Source: Legionella lansingensis
GTDB taxonomy: Bacteria > Pseudomonadota > Gammaproteobacteria > Legionellales > Legionellaceae
NCBI RefSeq assembly: GCF_900187355.1
Contig: NZ_LT906451.1
Coordinates: 1,364,501 to 1,428,500, forward strand
DNA: 64,000 nt
Direction: 5' to 3'
Positions within the stretch are counted from its first letter, which is position 1. Each line of letters begins with the position of its first letter. Below are positions 1-10,098 of the stretch, in pieces. The translations under genes were made by a program, and so were the position numbers. The notes below the pieces were generated by a model. The model was given only the letters and a program-made list of their open reading frames with translations. It did no database searches and was not told where the DNA came from.

Positions 1-991
1 AAAAAAAATGGTAAGTGGCTGGTGAAGATAGCAGAAAGTTAATATCTTCATTATTGAATGCAGGATTACTATTGAGCTCTCGTTTGATCTGCTCAGGTAA
101 AGGGGGCATCGCTTTTTTTAATTGGTCTAGGTCTTCTTCTTTAATTTGAATGGGCAAAAGATCAGGATCAGGAAAATAGCGATAATCGTTTTCATTTTCT
201 TTTGTTCTTAAAGGTTGTGTGGTATTTGTATCTGGAGAGTAAAGGCGAGTTTCTTGTTGGATGATTTGGCCACTTTCCAATAGATCTTGATGACGAGCTT
301 GTTCGTAGAGAATTGCTTTTTCTATGAAACGAAAGGAATTAAGATTCTTAAGTTCTGTTCTTACGCCAAGTTTGTTCGAACCTTTAGGCTTTAGAGAGAG
401 ATTAACATCACAGCGAAAAGAACCCTCCTGCATATTACCATCACAAATTCCTAAAAAACGAACCAGTTGGTGTAAATGTTTAAGATAAGCAATGGCTTCT
501 TCTGCAGAAAAAAGGCAGGGTGCAGTCACAATCTCAAGTAATGGCGTTCCTGCACGGTTCAGATCGATACCACTATAGGTCGGATGTGCTTCGTGCAAGG
601 ATTTACCTGCGTCTTCTTCTAAATGTGCTCTCACAATAGTGACTTTTTTTTCTGTACCATCACTTAGCTCAATAGCCAAGTATCCGTGGCTCACAATGGG
701 AGCTTGAAATTGGCTTATTTGGTAGCCTTTAGGTAGATCTGGATAAAAGTAATTTTTACGTTCAAAGTAAGAATTATTGTTAATTTCTGCGTTGATAGCC
801 AAGCCAAACAGGATAGCCATGGAAACGGCTTCTTTGTTAAGAACGGGTAGAACGCCAGGCAAACCTGCATCAATAAAGCTTGTTTGCGAGTTCGGTTGCG
901 CGCCAAATTTCGTTGCGGTAGCCGAAAATAATTTTGAATTTGTCTTCAATTGAGCATGTACTTCAAGCCCAATTACGGTATCCCATGCCAT
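1..991 (-). CDS. gatB: Asp/Glu-tRNA amidotransferase subunit B (partial, 3' end outside window)
   Basis: About 330 codons from the ATG at 991 stay open to the window edge, so the C-terminal third is missing. The N-terminus reads [15 protein letters not shown], the hallmark opening of GatB, the subunit that phosphorylates Glu or Asp on misacylated tRNA(Gln)/tRNA(Asn) before transamidation by GatA. The start lies 5 bp beyond the end of gatA, in the same operon and order gatC-gatA-gatB. The run of A at the window edge lies in frame and is not a frameshift. The family assignment is firm; only the length is unknown. Confidence 0.95.
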   Translation of the reverse strand, partial: MAWDTVIGLEVHAQLKTNSKLFSATATKFGAQPNSQTSFIDAGLPGVLPVLNKEAVSMAILFGLAINAEINNNSYFERKNYFYPDLPKGYQISQFQAPIVSHGYLAIELSDGTEKKVTIVRAHLEEDAGKSLHEAHPTYSGIDLNRAGTPLLEIVTAPCLFSAEEAIAYLKHLHQLVRFLGICDGNMQEGSFRCDVNLSLKPKGSNKLGVRTELKNLNSFRFIEKAILYEQARHQDLLESGQIIQQETRLYSPDTNTTQPLRTKENENDYRYFPDPDLLPIQIKEEDLDQLKKAMPPLPEQIKRELNSNPAFNNEDINFLLSSPATYHFF

Positions 992-995
992 AAAA

Positions 996-2447
996 TCACC
1001 CTTTGTAGGTTGGTCTGGCTTGGTGCCAGTTTGTACATTGTTGGTAGTGGTACGCCATATTTAAAAGTTGTGCTTCCTGGAAACTATTGCCAATCAATTG
1101 CATTCCTATAGGTAACCCTTGACTGAAACCGGCTGGAATCGAGAGGGCGGGTAATCCCGCTAAATTAGCACTTACTGTAAAAACGTCAGCTAAATAGTTC
1201 TGTATAGGATCATTAATTTTCTCACCTATTTTAAAAGCACAAGTCGGTGTAGTTGGTCCCAGGATGAAATCTGCTTCGCGCAAAATAGTTTGCAGTTCCA
1301 TTTGAATTAACCGTCTAATTTTCAATGCTTGTAAATAATAGGCATCAAAATAACCAGCAGATAGAACATGTGTGCCCGTAAGAATACGACGCTTGACTTC
1401 GGCACCAAATCCTTCATTACGTGAATTGATAATCAATTCTCGTAAGCTGTTGCCTTTATCGCTACGATAGCCAAAACGAATGCCATCATAACGTGCTAAA
1501 TTAGAGGAAGCTTCTGCACAAGCAATCACATAATAACAAGGGACCCATAGAGGTTGTAAAGGCAGGTCTACTTCGATAATTTTAGCGCCCTCTTGTTGGA
1601 AAATTTTCACAGCGTTGGCTATTGCTTCTTGGATATCAGCGTCAACTTCTTTTTGAAAAAAACAGGAGGGGAGAGCAATACGTACTTCTGCAATTGGTTT
1701 GGATAAATTTTTCGAGTAGTCAGGCACAATCCGATTCACAGAGGTTGAATCTTTAGGATCGAAGCCCGTCATCGCTTGTAGGATGAGTGCAAGATCTTCA
1801 ACATTACGAGCAATTGGTCCTGCTTGATCAAGGCTTGAGGCGAATGCAACCATGCCAAATCTAGAAACCAAGCCATATGTAGGTTTAATTCCTGAAACTC
1901 CGCAAAAAGCTGATGGTTGTCTAATTGATCCCCCAGTGTCTGAGCCTGTGGCATAGGGTACAAGGCCTGCCGCTACTGCGGCAGCGGAACCTCCAGATGA
2001 ACCGCCAGGAACGCAATCAGTATTCCAAGGGTTTTTGACAGGGCCGAAATAACTATGTTCATTGGATGAACCCATAGCAAACTCATCCATATTTGTTTTG
2101 CCAATTAAAACGGCTCCTTCTTGCTCAAGCTTGCTCACAATAGTTGCAGGATAGGGCGATTGATAATTGGCTAACATTTTTGACCCGCATGTTGTATACA
2201 TTGTTTGCGTACAAAAAATATCTTTGTGAGCCATTGGTATTCCGGTGAGAGGCTTGGCTTGTCCTTGTTGGATGCATTTGTCAGCGATAGCCGCAGATGC
2301 TAAAGCATTTTCCTCATTGATGCTGATAAAAGCATTAAGTGACCGATGTTGTTCTATTCGAGTTAGAAAGTGTTTGGTTAACTCAACGCTTGAGAATTCA
2401 CGACGCTGTAAAGCGTGGGCTAATTCTTTTAAAGAATACTTGTGCAT
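996..2447 (-). CDS. gatA: Asp/Glu-tRNA amidotransferase subunit A
   Basis: This 483-residue amidase-signature protein releases ammonia from glutamine and passes it to GatB for transamidation of Glu-tRNA(Gln) or Asp-tRNA(Asn). The Ser-cisSer-Lys triad is visible: Lys75 in MAHKDIF, cis-Ser150 in GGSSGGS and nucleophile Ser174 in DTGGSIRQ. Length is typical of GatA. The ATG at 2447 lies 6 bp after the gatC stop, so the genes are likely co-transcribed and translationally linked. Confidence 0.97.
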   Translation of the reverse strand: MHKYSLKELAHALQRREFSSVELTKHFLTRIEQHRSLNAFISINEENALASAAIADKCIQQGQAKPLTGIPMAHKDIFCTQTMYTTCGSKMLANYQSPYPATIVSKLEQEGAVLIGKTNMDEFAMGSSNEHSYFGPVKNPWNTDCVPGGSSGGSAAAVAAGLVPYATGSDTGGSIRQPSAFCGVSGIKPTYGLVSRFGMVAFASSLDQAGPIARNVEDLALILQAMTGFDPKDSTSVNRIVPDYSKNLSKPIAEVRIALPSCFFQKEVDADIQEAIANAVKIFQQEGAKIIEVDLPLQPLWVPCYYVIACAEASSNLARYDGIRFGYRSDKGNSLRELIINSRNEGFGAEVKRRILTGTHVLSAGYFDAYYLQALKIRRLIQMELQTILREADFILGPTTPTCAFKIGEKINDPIQNYLADVFTVSANLAGLPALSIPAGFSQGLPIGMQLIGNSFQEAQLLNMAYHYQQCTNWHQARPTYKG

Positions 2448-2452
2448 AATAA

Positions 2453-2749
2453 TTATTGTCCTACATCGAGTACTTTAGGGACCAAATACAAATGATCTTC
2501 AAAAGAAGGTGCTATTTTGGCTAACTCCTCGCTACAATCGCTTTCTTTCACTTCATCGTCTCTCAGGCGTTGATGTAAATCCAGCGGATGGAAAAGTGGT
2601 GTTACTCCCGTTGTATCTATTTGTTTTAATTGGTCGACAAAATCCATGATTGCGCTGACATCTTCTGCCAATTTGCTACTATCAGTAGATTCGATATCCA
2701 AATAAGCCAGTTGCTCCATATTTTCTAATTCATTTCTCGTAATTGCCAT
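2453..2749 (-). CDS. gatC: Asp/Glu-tRNA amidotransferase subunit C
   Basis: A 98-residue protein whose pattern ([21 protein letters not shown], then a Met-Asp-Phe-Val stretch and a Pro-Leu-Phe-His-Pro motif) fits GatC, the small belt-like subunit that holds GatA and GatB together. It is the promoter-proximal gene of the gatCAB operon. The ATG at 2749 is preceded by a short GGAA element. Length is normal. Confidence 0.93.
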   Translation of the reverse strand: MAITRNELENMEQLAYLDIESTDSSKLAEDVSAIMDFVDQLKQIDTTGVTPLFHPLDLHQRLRDDEVKESDCSEELAKIAPSFEDHLYLVPKVLDVGQ

Positions 2750-2914
2750 TGAAATTCCAAAGCCATTAGGTGTTTGTTAGAGTACAATTTTTTATCCAAG
2801 GATAAAAGTGAAATGAGGTGCGCCCTCCGTGGATCCATTATAGCAGTTATTAGCCTTGCGGAGCCTCTGTTTTAAAGTAAAATGGATCACATGGATTTCT
2901 TAAGAGTATGATTG

Positions 2915-5059
2915 ATGTTACGACAGATTCAAACGGCGGGTGGGATTCATATTGAATATGAACAACATGCGTTAGTCTATGATAGAGCAATAGAGCCTCT
3001 TCTAGAGCGACTTGATACCCAACGAGGTGCATTATTTGCATCCAGTTTTGAATTCCCCGGCCGCTATACTTGTTGGGATATTGGTTTCTATAACCCTCCC
3101 TTGGTTATCGTTTGTCAGGATAATGAAATTCAAATACAAGCTTTGAATAAACGAGGGGAAGTGTTACTGGCAATGATTTTTCCGATGCTGGCTGCTTGTG
3201 AGGATTTAGATATTGATGAGTCCTCGCCGCAGCTCTGTCGTATGAAGGTAAAAAAATCACACAAGATTTTTAGCGAAGAGGAACGCAGTCATCAACCCTC
3301 CGTTTTTACTGTCCTAAGAAAGCTTCTCGCTTTCTTTAAATCAGATGAGCCTTATCTTGGTTTGTATGGAGCTTTTGGGTACGACTTGATTTTTCAATTT
3401 GAAGAATTGGCGCAAGCCAAACAACGCTCGCCCGAACAGAGAGAAATGGTCCTCTATCTTCCTGATGAAATCTATGTTGTCAACCATCGTAAGGAAGAAG
3501 CCTTTATTCGACGTTATAATTTCCAATATCAAGGTAGGTCTACGCAAGCTTTGCCTCGAGAGGGGGAGTTTAAAGCTTATGAGCCCAAATACAAGCCAGA
3601 AAAAAATGGTGATCACGCCCCTGGCGAATATGCAAAATTAGTTGAACTCGCCAAAAAGCATTTTGCCCGTGGGGATCTTTTTGAGGTCGTTCCGAGTCAA
3701 ACATTTTATACACATTGTCCGGAACAGCCCTCATCCATCTTTAGTCGTATGCGTCGTATTAATCCTTCTCCTTATGGTTTCTTTCTTAACTTAGGAGACA
3801 GTGAATATTTGGTGGGGGCGTCTCCAGAAATGTACGTGCGTGTTCAGGAAAAACGCGTGGAAACTTGTCCAATTTCTGGAACGATTAAACGAGGGGCTGA
3901 TGCGATTGAGGACGCACAAAATATCCAGTTACTTTTAGAATCTGAGAAAGAGGCCTCTGAATTAACAATGTGTACGGATGTAGACCGTAATGATAAATCT
4001 CGGATTTGTGAGCCCGGAAGTGTACGAGTACTCGGCCGACGCCAAATTGAAATGTATTCTCGCTTGATTCATACCGTGGATCATGTGGAGGGGATGTTAC
4101 GTGATGGATTTGATGCCGTGGATGCTTTTTTGACGCATATGTGGGTCGTTACTGTCACGGGGGCTCCAAAACTTTGGGCTATGAATTTCATTGAACAATA
4201 CGAAAAATCACCCCGAAGATGGTACGCCGGTGCGGTAGGATGGTTTGGGTTTAACGGCAACTTGAATACTGGACTAGTGTTGAGAACCATGCGAATTCAG
4301 GAGGGAGTTGCTGAGATTCGAGTTGGTGCAACCTTGCTTTATGACTCTGAACCACAAGCGGAAGAGCAAGAAACTCGCTTAAAGGCTTCTGCTTTCCTGG
4401 AAATGTTACAAAAGCCTGAAATGAAACCCAAAACGATAGATTCTAAGGCGTTATCAGGTGTGGGTAAGAAAGTACTGTTGGTGGATCATCAGGATTCTTT
4501 TGTGCACACGTTGGCTAATTATATCCGGCAAACGGGTGCTCAAGTTACTACGGTTCGCAGTGAGCATGCTCTTAAGTTTCTGCAACAAGAGCAGTTCGAC
4601 CTGGTTTTGCTATCTCCAGGTCCTGGGAGACCGGAGGATTTTAAATTACAGCAAACAATTGCAGCCATTCTTGACAAAGAGATCCCTTTATTTGGAGTTT
4701 GCTTGGGTTTGCAGGGCATCGTGGAGTATTTTGGAGGACGATTGGATGTGTTGGATTATCCCATGCATGGCAAGGCGTCTCAAATTAAGATAACGAATGG
4801 TGATGATCTTTTGAGTGGGCTTGGGGATTCCTTTATGGCTGGGCGCTATCACTCTCTTTATGCCCGCTTAGAAGATATGCCAAAAGAGCTAGCAGTAACC
4901 GCGATGACCGATGATGGCATTGTGATGGCAATCTCACATAAAACCTTACCCATTTATGCAGTGCAATTTCATCCGGAAACCATCTTGTCGATGCCGAATC
5001 AAGCTGGGTTTAAAATTATTAACAACCTAATGGGAATGATTGCCGCCAATGCGCGATAA
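2915..5059 (+). CDS. trpE(G): Fused anthranilate synthase (TrpE-TrpG single chain)
   Basis: A 714-residue protein with two parts. Residues about 1-510 are a chorismate-binding TrpE domain (PISGTIKRGAD, TDVDRNDKSRICEPGS, GATLLYDSEPQAEEQET). Residues about 520-710 are a class I glutamine amidotransferase with nucleophile Cys in FGVCLGLQG and a late His-Glu pair in VQFHPETI. Together they would make anthranilate from chorismate and glutamine. Such fusions are known from Rhizobium and Azospirillum, and the related PhzE has the same architecture. ATG at 2915 is preferred over the adjacent TTG at 2912. No trp genes lie beside it and no Trp-rich leader peptide is evident in 2750-2914. Confidence 0.88.
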   Translation: MLRQIQTAGGIHIEYEQHALVYDRAIEPLLERLDTQRGALFASSFEFPGRYTCWDIGFYNPPLVIVCQDNEIQIQALNKRGEVLLAMIFPMLAACEDLDIDESSPQLCRMKVKKSHKIFSEEERSHQPSVFTVLRKLLAFFKSDEPYLGLYGAFGYDLIFQFEELAQAKQRSPEQREMVLYLPDEIYVVNHRKEEAFIRRYNFQYQGRSTQALPREGEFKAYEPKYKPEKNGDHAPGEYAKLVELAKKHFARGDLFEVVPSQTFYTHCPEQPSSIFSRMRRINPSPYGFFLNLGDSEYLVGASPEMYVRVQEKRVETCPISGTIKRGADAIEDAQNIQLLLESEKEASELTMCTDVDRNDKSRICEPGSVRVLGRRQIEMYSRLIHTVDHVEGMLRDGFDAVDAFLTHMWVVTVTGAPKLWAMNFIEQYEKSPRRWYAGAVGWFGFNGNLNTGLVLRTMRIQEGVAEIRVGATLLYDSEPQAEEQETRLKASAFLEMLQKPEMKPKTIDSKALSGVGKKVLLVDHQDSFVHTLANYIRQTGAQVTTVRSEHALKFLQQEQFDLVLLSPGPGRPEDFKLQQTIAAILDKEIPLFGVCLGLQGIVEYFGGRLDVLDYPMHGKASQIKITNGDDLLSGLGDSFMAGRYHSLYARLEDMPKELAVTAMTDDGIVMAISHKTLPIYAVQFHPETILSMPNQAGFKIINNLMGMIAANAR

Positions 5060-6392
5060 AATCTTAATACTATATGCTATTGCCGTTGTTCTCGGTGTCC
5101 TGACAGGGATGGTGGGTTCATTTTTCCAGCTAGCGGTTGTCTATGGTATTCATTTTATAGAGCTTATTTTAAAAAAAGCTGCTAGTGTAGGCTTGTCAGC
5201 AACATTATTGTCCATGCTGATTTCAATGTGTTTGGTATTTATCTCGTGGCTTTTAGTGAGAGGTTTTGCTCCGGAGGCTGCAGGAAGTGGTGTACAAGAA
5301 ATTGAAGGGACCTTGTTGCATGAGCGGCCTATTTTCTGGCGTAGATTATTGCCAGTAAAATTTATTGGCGGCGTGATGGCGATTTCAGCCAAACTGGTTC
5401 TGGGTCGGGAAGGACCTACGATACAGATGGGAGGTAACCTTGGTGAAATGCTAGGGGAATTATTGCGTTTATCACCACGGAGATGTAATACCTTGATTGC
5501 TGCAGGTAGCGCTGCAGGACTAGCTTCTGCCTTTAACGCCCCCTTGGCTGGGGTTCTTTTTGTTCTCGAAGAAATGCGAAGCCAGTTTGATTTTTCCTTT
5601 ACCAATTTTAAGACCGTTGCCATCAGTTGTGTCATGGCAACCATTACTCTACATTTTATTATTGGGCCGCAGCCGGCTATACCCATGTCTGTCTATGCCT
5701 TACCCAGCTTAAAATCACTTTGGCTTTTTTTTATTTTTGGTATTGTCGTTGGTTTTGTAGGCCTTATTTTTAACAAGACACTGATGGCGACTTTAGCCTT
5801 AACTGATAAACTAACCGTGAAAATGCGTATTGCATACGTGTTATTGCTTGGTGCAGCAGTGGGCTATCTGGCCCAAAATTATCCTGAGGCTGTAGGAGGT
5901 GGGTATGAGATTATTGAGCAAGCATTAACACTGTCTCCCCCTTTTAGTGTGTTGTTGTTATTAATCGTGCTAAGGTTTCTAACGACAATGACGTCTTACT
6001 CTACGAGTGTTCCTGGTGGAATCTTTGCACCTATGCTGGCCTTGGGTACCTTGCTGGGTCTTGCTTGTGCATATATCTTTGCATACCTTCTTCAGGGATT
6101 TGTATATGATGAAAGCATTCATCCTGGCATGTTTGCGGTGGCAGGCATGGGCGCTTTATTCTCTGCTGCAGTGCGTGCTCCCATTACTGGCATCATTTTA
6201 GTTGTTGAGATGACTCAAAATTACTCTTTGATTTTACCATTGATGGTAACTTGTCTAACATCAACCACAATTGTGCAATTAGCTGGTAATGAGCCCATAT
6301 ATACACAATTATTAGAGCGAACACTAAGAAGAAGTCGAACAGATAAAACAAACTCTGTACAGAGCAAAAGGGATATCAGTTCAGAGACTTAA
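5049..6392 (+). CDS. clcA: ClC-family chloride/proton antiporter
   Basis: A 447-residue polytopic membrane protein with the three ClC selectivity motifs: GSGVQEIEG (GSGIP-like), GREGPTIQMG and GGIFAP. The gating glutamate in GREGP is near residue 121. A second glutamate in VLEEMR near residue 175 matches the proton-transfer Glu203 of E. coli CLC-ec1, so this should be an exchanger and not a channel. A Tyr in NEPIYTQ matches the chloride-coordinating Tyr. ATG at 5049 overlaps the trpE(G) stop by 11 bp; the longer reading uses TTG at 5040. In enterobacteria such antiporters support acid resistance, a plausible role here. Confidence 0.92.
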   Translation: MRDKILILYAIAVVLGVLTGMVGSFFQLAVVYGIHFIELILKKAASVGLSATLLSMLISMCLVFISWLLVRGFAPEAAGSGVQEIEGTLLHERPIFWRRLLPVKFIGGVMAISAKLVLGREGPTIQMGGNLGEMLGELLRLSPRRCNTLIAAGSAAGLASAFNAPLAGVLFVLEEMRSQFDFSFTNFKTVAISCVMATITLHFIIGPQPAIPMSVYALPSLKSLWLFFIFGIVVGFVGLIFNKTLMATLALTDKLTVKMRIAYVLLLGAAVGYLAQNYPEAVGGGYEIIEQALTLSPPFSVLLLLIVLRFLTTMTSYSTSVPGGIFAPMLALGTLLGLACAYIFAYLLQGFVYDESIHPGMFAVAGMGALFSAAVRAPITGIILVVEMTQNYSLILPLMVTCLTSTTIVQLAGNEPIYTQLLERTLRRSRTDKTNSVQSKRDISSET

Positions 6393-6441
6393 GCAAGCTG
6401 GCACCAATAACTGCATTTATTAATTTGGGACTACTTTCATA

Positions 6442-7047
6442 TTAATCATCATAACCAATAAGATGGATATCAAGGCATTTTAATAGAGCAATCGCGTCAG
6501 GAAAGGAGAATCTGGCTTTGGTAATGTTGTTTTGCCGGATATCAATAATATAATTAATTGCATTTGTAAAATCTGCATGCAGCAGACTGGTTTTAATGAA
6601 TAGACTACCGTGAAGATCACTTCCGACGAAGCTCGCATGATTCAAATTGCTATCTCTGAAATCCACTTCGTGAACTTTGCATTGTTCAATTACCAAATCA
6701 GCAAGGTCAAGGCTATAGAAGCTGCCGTGACTTAGATTGCAATTATAAAAATAAAGTGGACTGCTTAATTTGACTGATGGCCAATGAACCTGAGTCCAGT
6801 TAATACCGGCTAGATTACAATCTTTAAATGAACTTTCGGAGAATTTACAACCTTTGAATTTTACCAACGATAAATCGCAGTCTTCAAAATCACATTCAGT
6901 GAATTTACATTTGTTAAATTGGGTTTCATTAAATTTACACAGCTTAAATTGACAAGAGTGAAATTCGATCTCATCGATCACTGCAGAACTTGCTATCAAT
7001 TTGTTAAAATTTTGTTGGAGATAATATTTTTCAGCAAAAACGGTCAT
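6442..7047 (-). CDS. Pentapeptide repeat protein, Qnr-like
   Basis: A 201-residue protein built of pentapeptide units of A(D/N)LXX type (for example FKGCKFSESSFKDCNLAG and DFRDSNLNHASFVGSDLHG), which predict a right-handed beta-helix. The C-terminal segment, ending ITKARFSFPDAIALL then CLDIHLIG, closely resembles the ends of Qnr quinolone-resistance proteins, which protect DNA gyrase as DNA mimics. Length is slightly below the roughly 218 residues of plasmid Qnr. Chromosomal Qnr-like genes are known in aquatic gammaproteobacteria. It is a monocistronic gene, convergent with clcA. Activity against quinolones is inference. Confidence 0.8.
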   Translation of the reverse strand: MTVFAEKYYLQQNFNKLIASSAVIDEIEFHSCQFKLCKFNETQFNKCKFTECDFEDCDLSLVKFKGCKFSESSFKDCNLAGINWTQVHWPSVKLSSPLYFYNCNLSHGSFYSLDLADLVIEQCKVHEVDFRDSNLNHASFVGSDLHGSLFIKTSLLHADFTNAINYIIDIRQNNITKARFSFPDAIALLKCLDIHLIGYDD

Positions 7048-7303
7048 TGACTTAATATTTCAAAAGTGATTTTTGGCCCTGGGATTATCAACCATATTAC
7101 TAGCAAGTTAAAGCTAATAGAGCTTTTTAATCACCCGTAAAAATCTGTATGACATTTTATTGGTAGTTTGCATTATAGGTAACGGTTTATTTAGAGATTC
7201 CAAAGAGGTGATCGCTGTTAACCTATTCGCGGAAGACATAAAAGATTCAACCCGAAGAATGTCGGTATATTTAAGATAAATACATATAGTGTCTGTTGAC
7301 ATC

Positions 7304-8275
7304 TCAAGTCGGAATGCGTACAACAATTTTGCCAAAATGGTCACTGCTATACATGCGCGCATGAGCTTGCTCGATATCTTCAAGCGAAAATTCTGAATCG
7401 ATAATTGGTGCTAAATCTTTATTCAATAAAACTGTTGCCCACTGCTTTTGCATCGATTGCCAAAGGCTAGCTTTTTCGGCAATGGATTGTGAACGGAGTA
7501 CAAAGCCATTTATTTGCAATCGTTTTTGCATAATTAATAAAAGATTGGTTTCTGCTAAATGGCCTTGCATACAGGCGATTTGAGTCAATTTCCCCTGAGG
7601 TTTCAGAAGTTTTAAATGTTTAAGAAAATAGCTTCCCCCTATAAAATCAACAATAACATCTACGGATCGTTCGCCAAGTACCGTTTCAAAATCCTCTTTT
7701 TTGTAATTGATGACTAGGGTCGCGCCTAATTTTTTTGCTTTAGCTATCTTCTCATCGCCACTCGTAGTGGTAATAATTTGTGCACCTTGTAATTTAGCCA
7801 TTTGAATGGCTAAGGAAGAGATCCCACTTCCAGCGGCATGAATCAACAATGTATGAGTCGATTTTAATTGCCCTAATAAGAATATTGCGGCGTGCGCGGT
7901 CATTAATGCCTCAGGGAGAGCGGCAGCATAAGTATAATCCCAACCAATAGGTATAGGTTCTGCCAGATGTTGATTCACGCAACAATATTCTGCATAACCG
8001 CCACCACCTACCAACCCATATATTCTGTCACCGGTTTTAAACCGAGTGACCGCCGAGCCAATGGCGATCACTTCTCCTGCCACTTCTAAACCAGGAATGA
8101 TGGACTCACCTGGTGGCGGGGGGTACTTCCCTTGTCGCTGCAATAAATCGGCGCGATTTAAAGCAGTAGCTTTGACGCGAATTAAAACCTCTTCTTTCTT
8201 ACAGGATGGAATTTCTTGCTCACTTAGCTGCAAACGACTCTGGGGACCTGGGTTATCAATTAAAATGCAACGCAT
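7304..8275 (-). CDS. NADPH:quinone oxidoreductase, zinc-type alcohol dehydrogenase superfamily (PIG3-like)
   Basis: A 323-residue medium-chain dehydrogenase/reductase. The N-terminal catalytic domain has VKATALNRADLLQRQGKYPP, typical of the PIG3/TP53I3 quinone oxidoreductase branch, and the zinc-ligand cysteines are absent. The Rossmann part (LLIHAAGSGISSLAIQMAK) binds NADPH. It probably reduces quinones or reactive carbonyls in the cytoplasm. Divergent from the ABC transporter operon starting at 8390. Confidence 0.88.
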   Translation of the reverse strand: MRCILIDNPGPQSRLQLSEQEIPSCKKEEVLIRVKATALNRADLLQRQGKYPPPPGESIIPGLEVAGEVIAIGSAVTRFKTGDRIYGLVGGGGYAEYCCVNQHLAEPIPIGWDYTYAAALPEALMTAHAAIFLLGQLKSTHTLLIHAAGSGISSLAIQMAKLQGAQIITTTSGDEKIAKAKKLGATLVINYKKEDFETVLGERSVDVIVDFIGGSYFLKHLKLLKPQGKLTQIACMQGHLAETNLLLIMQKRLQINGFVLRSQSIAEKASLWQSMQKQWATVLLNKDLAPIIDSEFSLEDIEQAHARMYSSDHFGKIVVRIPT

Positions 8276-8389
8276 GGGAATTCTTATAAAATGATTGGTT
8301 AATTAGTATCTTATGTGGTAACGAGGATGACAAGCTGCGGAGTATCAAAAATAAAGGTATACTGCCAATCAGGCAGGTTATTTGATCCG

Positions 8390-9271
8390 ATGATGGCTAA
8401 ATATACCCGACACAAAAAATTAGCATTGATTTTTATCTTCCCTCAATTATTAGTTACATTATTATTTTTTATTTGGCCTGCTCTGAGTGCTGTCGTACAG
8501 GCTTTTTTATTCAGTGATGCATTTGGCTTGCATAGTGAATTTGCAGGCATAACCAATTTTTTGGATTTGTTTAAAGATCCTAATTATGGAAGAGCTGTGG
8601 GTGTGACATTCATCATCGCTTCGTGCATAACCTTGCTAACCATGAGCTTAGGTTTATTGCTAGCGGTGCTTGTTCATGGCCGACGTAAAAGTCAGCAGTT
8701 TTATAAAACCTTATTTCTTTGGCCATATGCTGTTGCTCCTGCAGTAGCGGCCATCTTATGGCGTTTCTTATGGCAACCCACGTTAGGGTGGTTAGCTCAA
8801 GGATTGCAGCTGTTAGGGGTATCTTTTAATTATCTTACCAATCCCAAGCAAGCCTTGATTGTAGTAGTCATTACTGCGAGTTGGCAGCAGTTAAGCTATA
8901 ACTTTCTTTTCTTCTTTGCGGCTCTTAAGGCCATTCCTAACACGTTAATTGAAGCAGCCATTATTGATGGTGCATCTAGATGGCAGCTTTTTTGGCAAAT
9001 TATCTTTCCTTTGCTATCCCCAACGACCTTTTTCTTGTTAGTCATGAATTTGATCTATGGTTTCTTCGATACGTTTGGCATTATTGATATCATGACCAGC
9101 GGTGGTCCTAACAACAGCACTACCACGCTCATTTATAAAGTGTATAAAGATGGTTTTGTGGGGATGGATCCCGGGAGTGCTTCTGCGCAATCAGTCATGC
9201 TAATGCTCTTAGTCATCGGTCTTACGTTAATTCAATTTCGTTATCTAGAAAAAAAGGTTCATTACGAATGA
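8390..9271 (+). CDS. ugpA: Carbohydrate ABC transporter permease, UgpA/MalF type
   Basis: A 293-residue inner-membrane protein with about six membrane segments and the EAA loop EAAIIDGASRWQLFWQIIFP that contacts the ATPase. It begins like E. coli UgpA (a Phe-Pro-Gln helix followed by FFIWPAL), which favours the ATG pair at 8390/8393 over the GTG at 8315. UgpA-type permeases move sn-glycerol-3-phosphate or related sugars; the substrate cannot be read from the sequence. It overlaps ugpE by 4 bp. Confidence 0.87.
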   Translation: MMAKYTRHKKLALIFIFPQLLVTLLFFIWPALSAVVQAFLFSDAFGLHSEFAGITNFLDLFKDPNYGRAVGVTFIIASCITLLTMSLGLLLAVLVHGRRKSQQFYKTLFLWPYAVAPAVAAILWRFLWQPTLGWLAQGLQLLGVSFNYLTNPKQALIVVVITASWQQLSYNFLFFFAALKAIPNTLIEAAIIDGASRWQLFWQIIFPLLSPTTFFLLVMNLIYGFFDTFGIIDIMTSGGPNNSTTTLIYKVYKDGFVGMDPGSASAQSVMLMLLVIGLTLIQFRYLEKKVHYE

Positions 9272-10098
9272 AATTTTTGCCACGTTTAGTTAGTCATGGC
9301 TTATTATGTCTCTTTGTTGCATTATTATTCATGCCTCTTTATTTGGCATTGGTTGCGGCTAGCCATGATGGTATGGCGATGATGCAAGCGCCTCTGCCCA
9401 TTTGGCCTGGGTTGGCTTTCTTTCATAATCTTAAAACCGTTCTAACTGAGGGATTAGTTGCAACCGGAGGGCAGCCTATCTGGCAAATGTTGGTTAACAG
9501 TTGTGTGATGGCTGTTTTAATTGCAGGGGGTAAAATTATTCTTGCTCTACTATCTGCGTTTGCCCTGGTGTATTTCGAATTTCCGCTGAAATCGTTTTTC
9601 TTTGCTTTAATTTTTGCCACCATGATGTTGCCTGTTGAAGTAAGGATCATCCCCACCTTCCAGGTGATTGCTTCCTTTGGCTGGCTAAATAGCTTTGCAG
9701 GCCTTAGTTTACCATTAATGGCATCTGCAACGGCTACTTTTTTGTTTCGGCAATTTTTCAAAACGGTACCCAAAGAATTGGTTGACGCGGCAACATTGGA
9801 TGGTGCTGGACCTTTGCGTTTCTTCATAGATATTCTTTTACCTTTATCTAAAACTCAAATTGCCGCATTATTTATTATTCTGTTTGTGTACGGCTGGAAT
9901 CAGTATCTTTGGCCCTTAGTCATAACGACAGACAGCAGTATGGCCACCATTGTTATGGGTATACGCTACTTAGCAGGAGTTGCTGATCAGATTCCGCAAT
10001 GGCATTACATTATGACTATTGCGTTAATTGCTCTGATTCCTCCTTGTTTGGTCGTTCTAACGATGCAACGTTGGTTTGAAAAGGGGTTAATGCATTAA
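9268..10098 (+). CDS. ugpE: Carbohydrate ABC transporter permease, UgpE/MalG type
   Basis: A 276-residue permease with about six membrane helices and the EAA loop DAATLDGAGPLRFFIDILLP. It is the second half of the heterodimeric channel with the preceding gene. The ATG overlaps the upstream stop (ATGA), and the stop overlaps the ATG of the ATPase gene, giving strong translational coupling. No substrate-binding protein gene lies in this operon. Confidence 0.88.
   Translation: MKFLPRLVSHGLLCLFVALLFMPLYLALVAASHDGMAMMQAPLPIWPGLAFFHNLKTVLTEGLVATGGQPIWQMLVNSCVMAVLIAGGKIILALLSAFALVYFEFPLKSFFFALIFATMMLPVEVRIIPTFQVIASFGWLNSFAGLSLPLMASATATFLFRQFFKTVPKELVDAATLDGAGPLRFFIDILLPLSKTQIAALFIILFVYGWNQYLWPLVITTDSSMATIVMGIRYLAGVADQIPQWHYIMTIALIALIPPCLVVLTMQRWFEKGLMH

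Noticed and set aside
1-8. Run of eight A at the window start as a possible frameshift in gatB.
   Set aside because: The gatB frame is open through the run and reads sensible residues, so it is just two Phe codons.
2813-2911. Short frames (20 and 9 codons) ahead of the fused anthranilate synthase as a possible leader peptide.
   Set aside because: Neither contains Trp codons and no clear terminator/antiterminator pair was found, so attenuation is not supported.
5150-5686. A 178-codon frame on the minus strand inside the ClC gene.
   Set aside because: Composition is that of an antisense shadow (many Ser, Pro, Ile), with no domain. The plus-strand ClC frame is fully explained.
9423-9827. A 134-codon minus-strand frame inside the UgpE-like gene.
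   Set aside because: Antisense shadow of a membrane protein, Lys/Ala-rich without motif; the plus-strand EAA-loop permease is clear.
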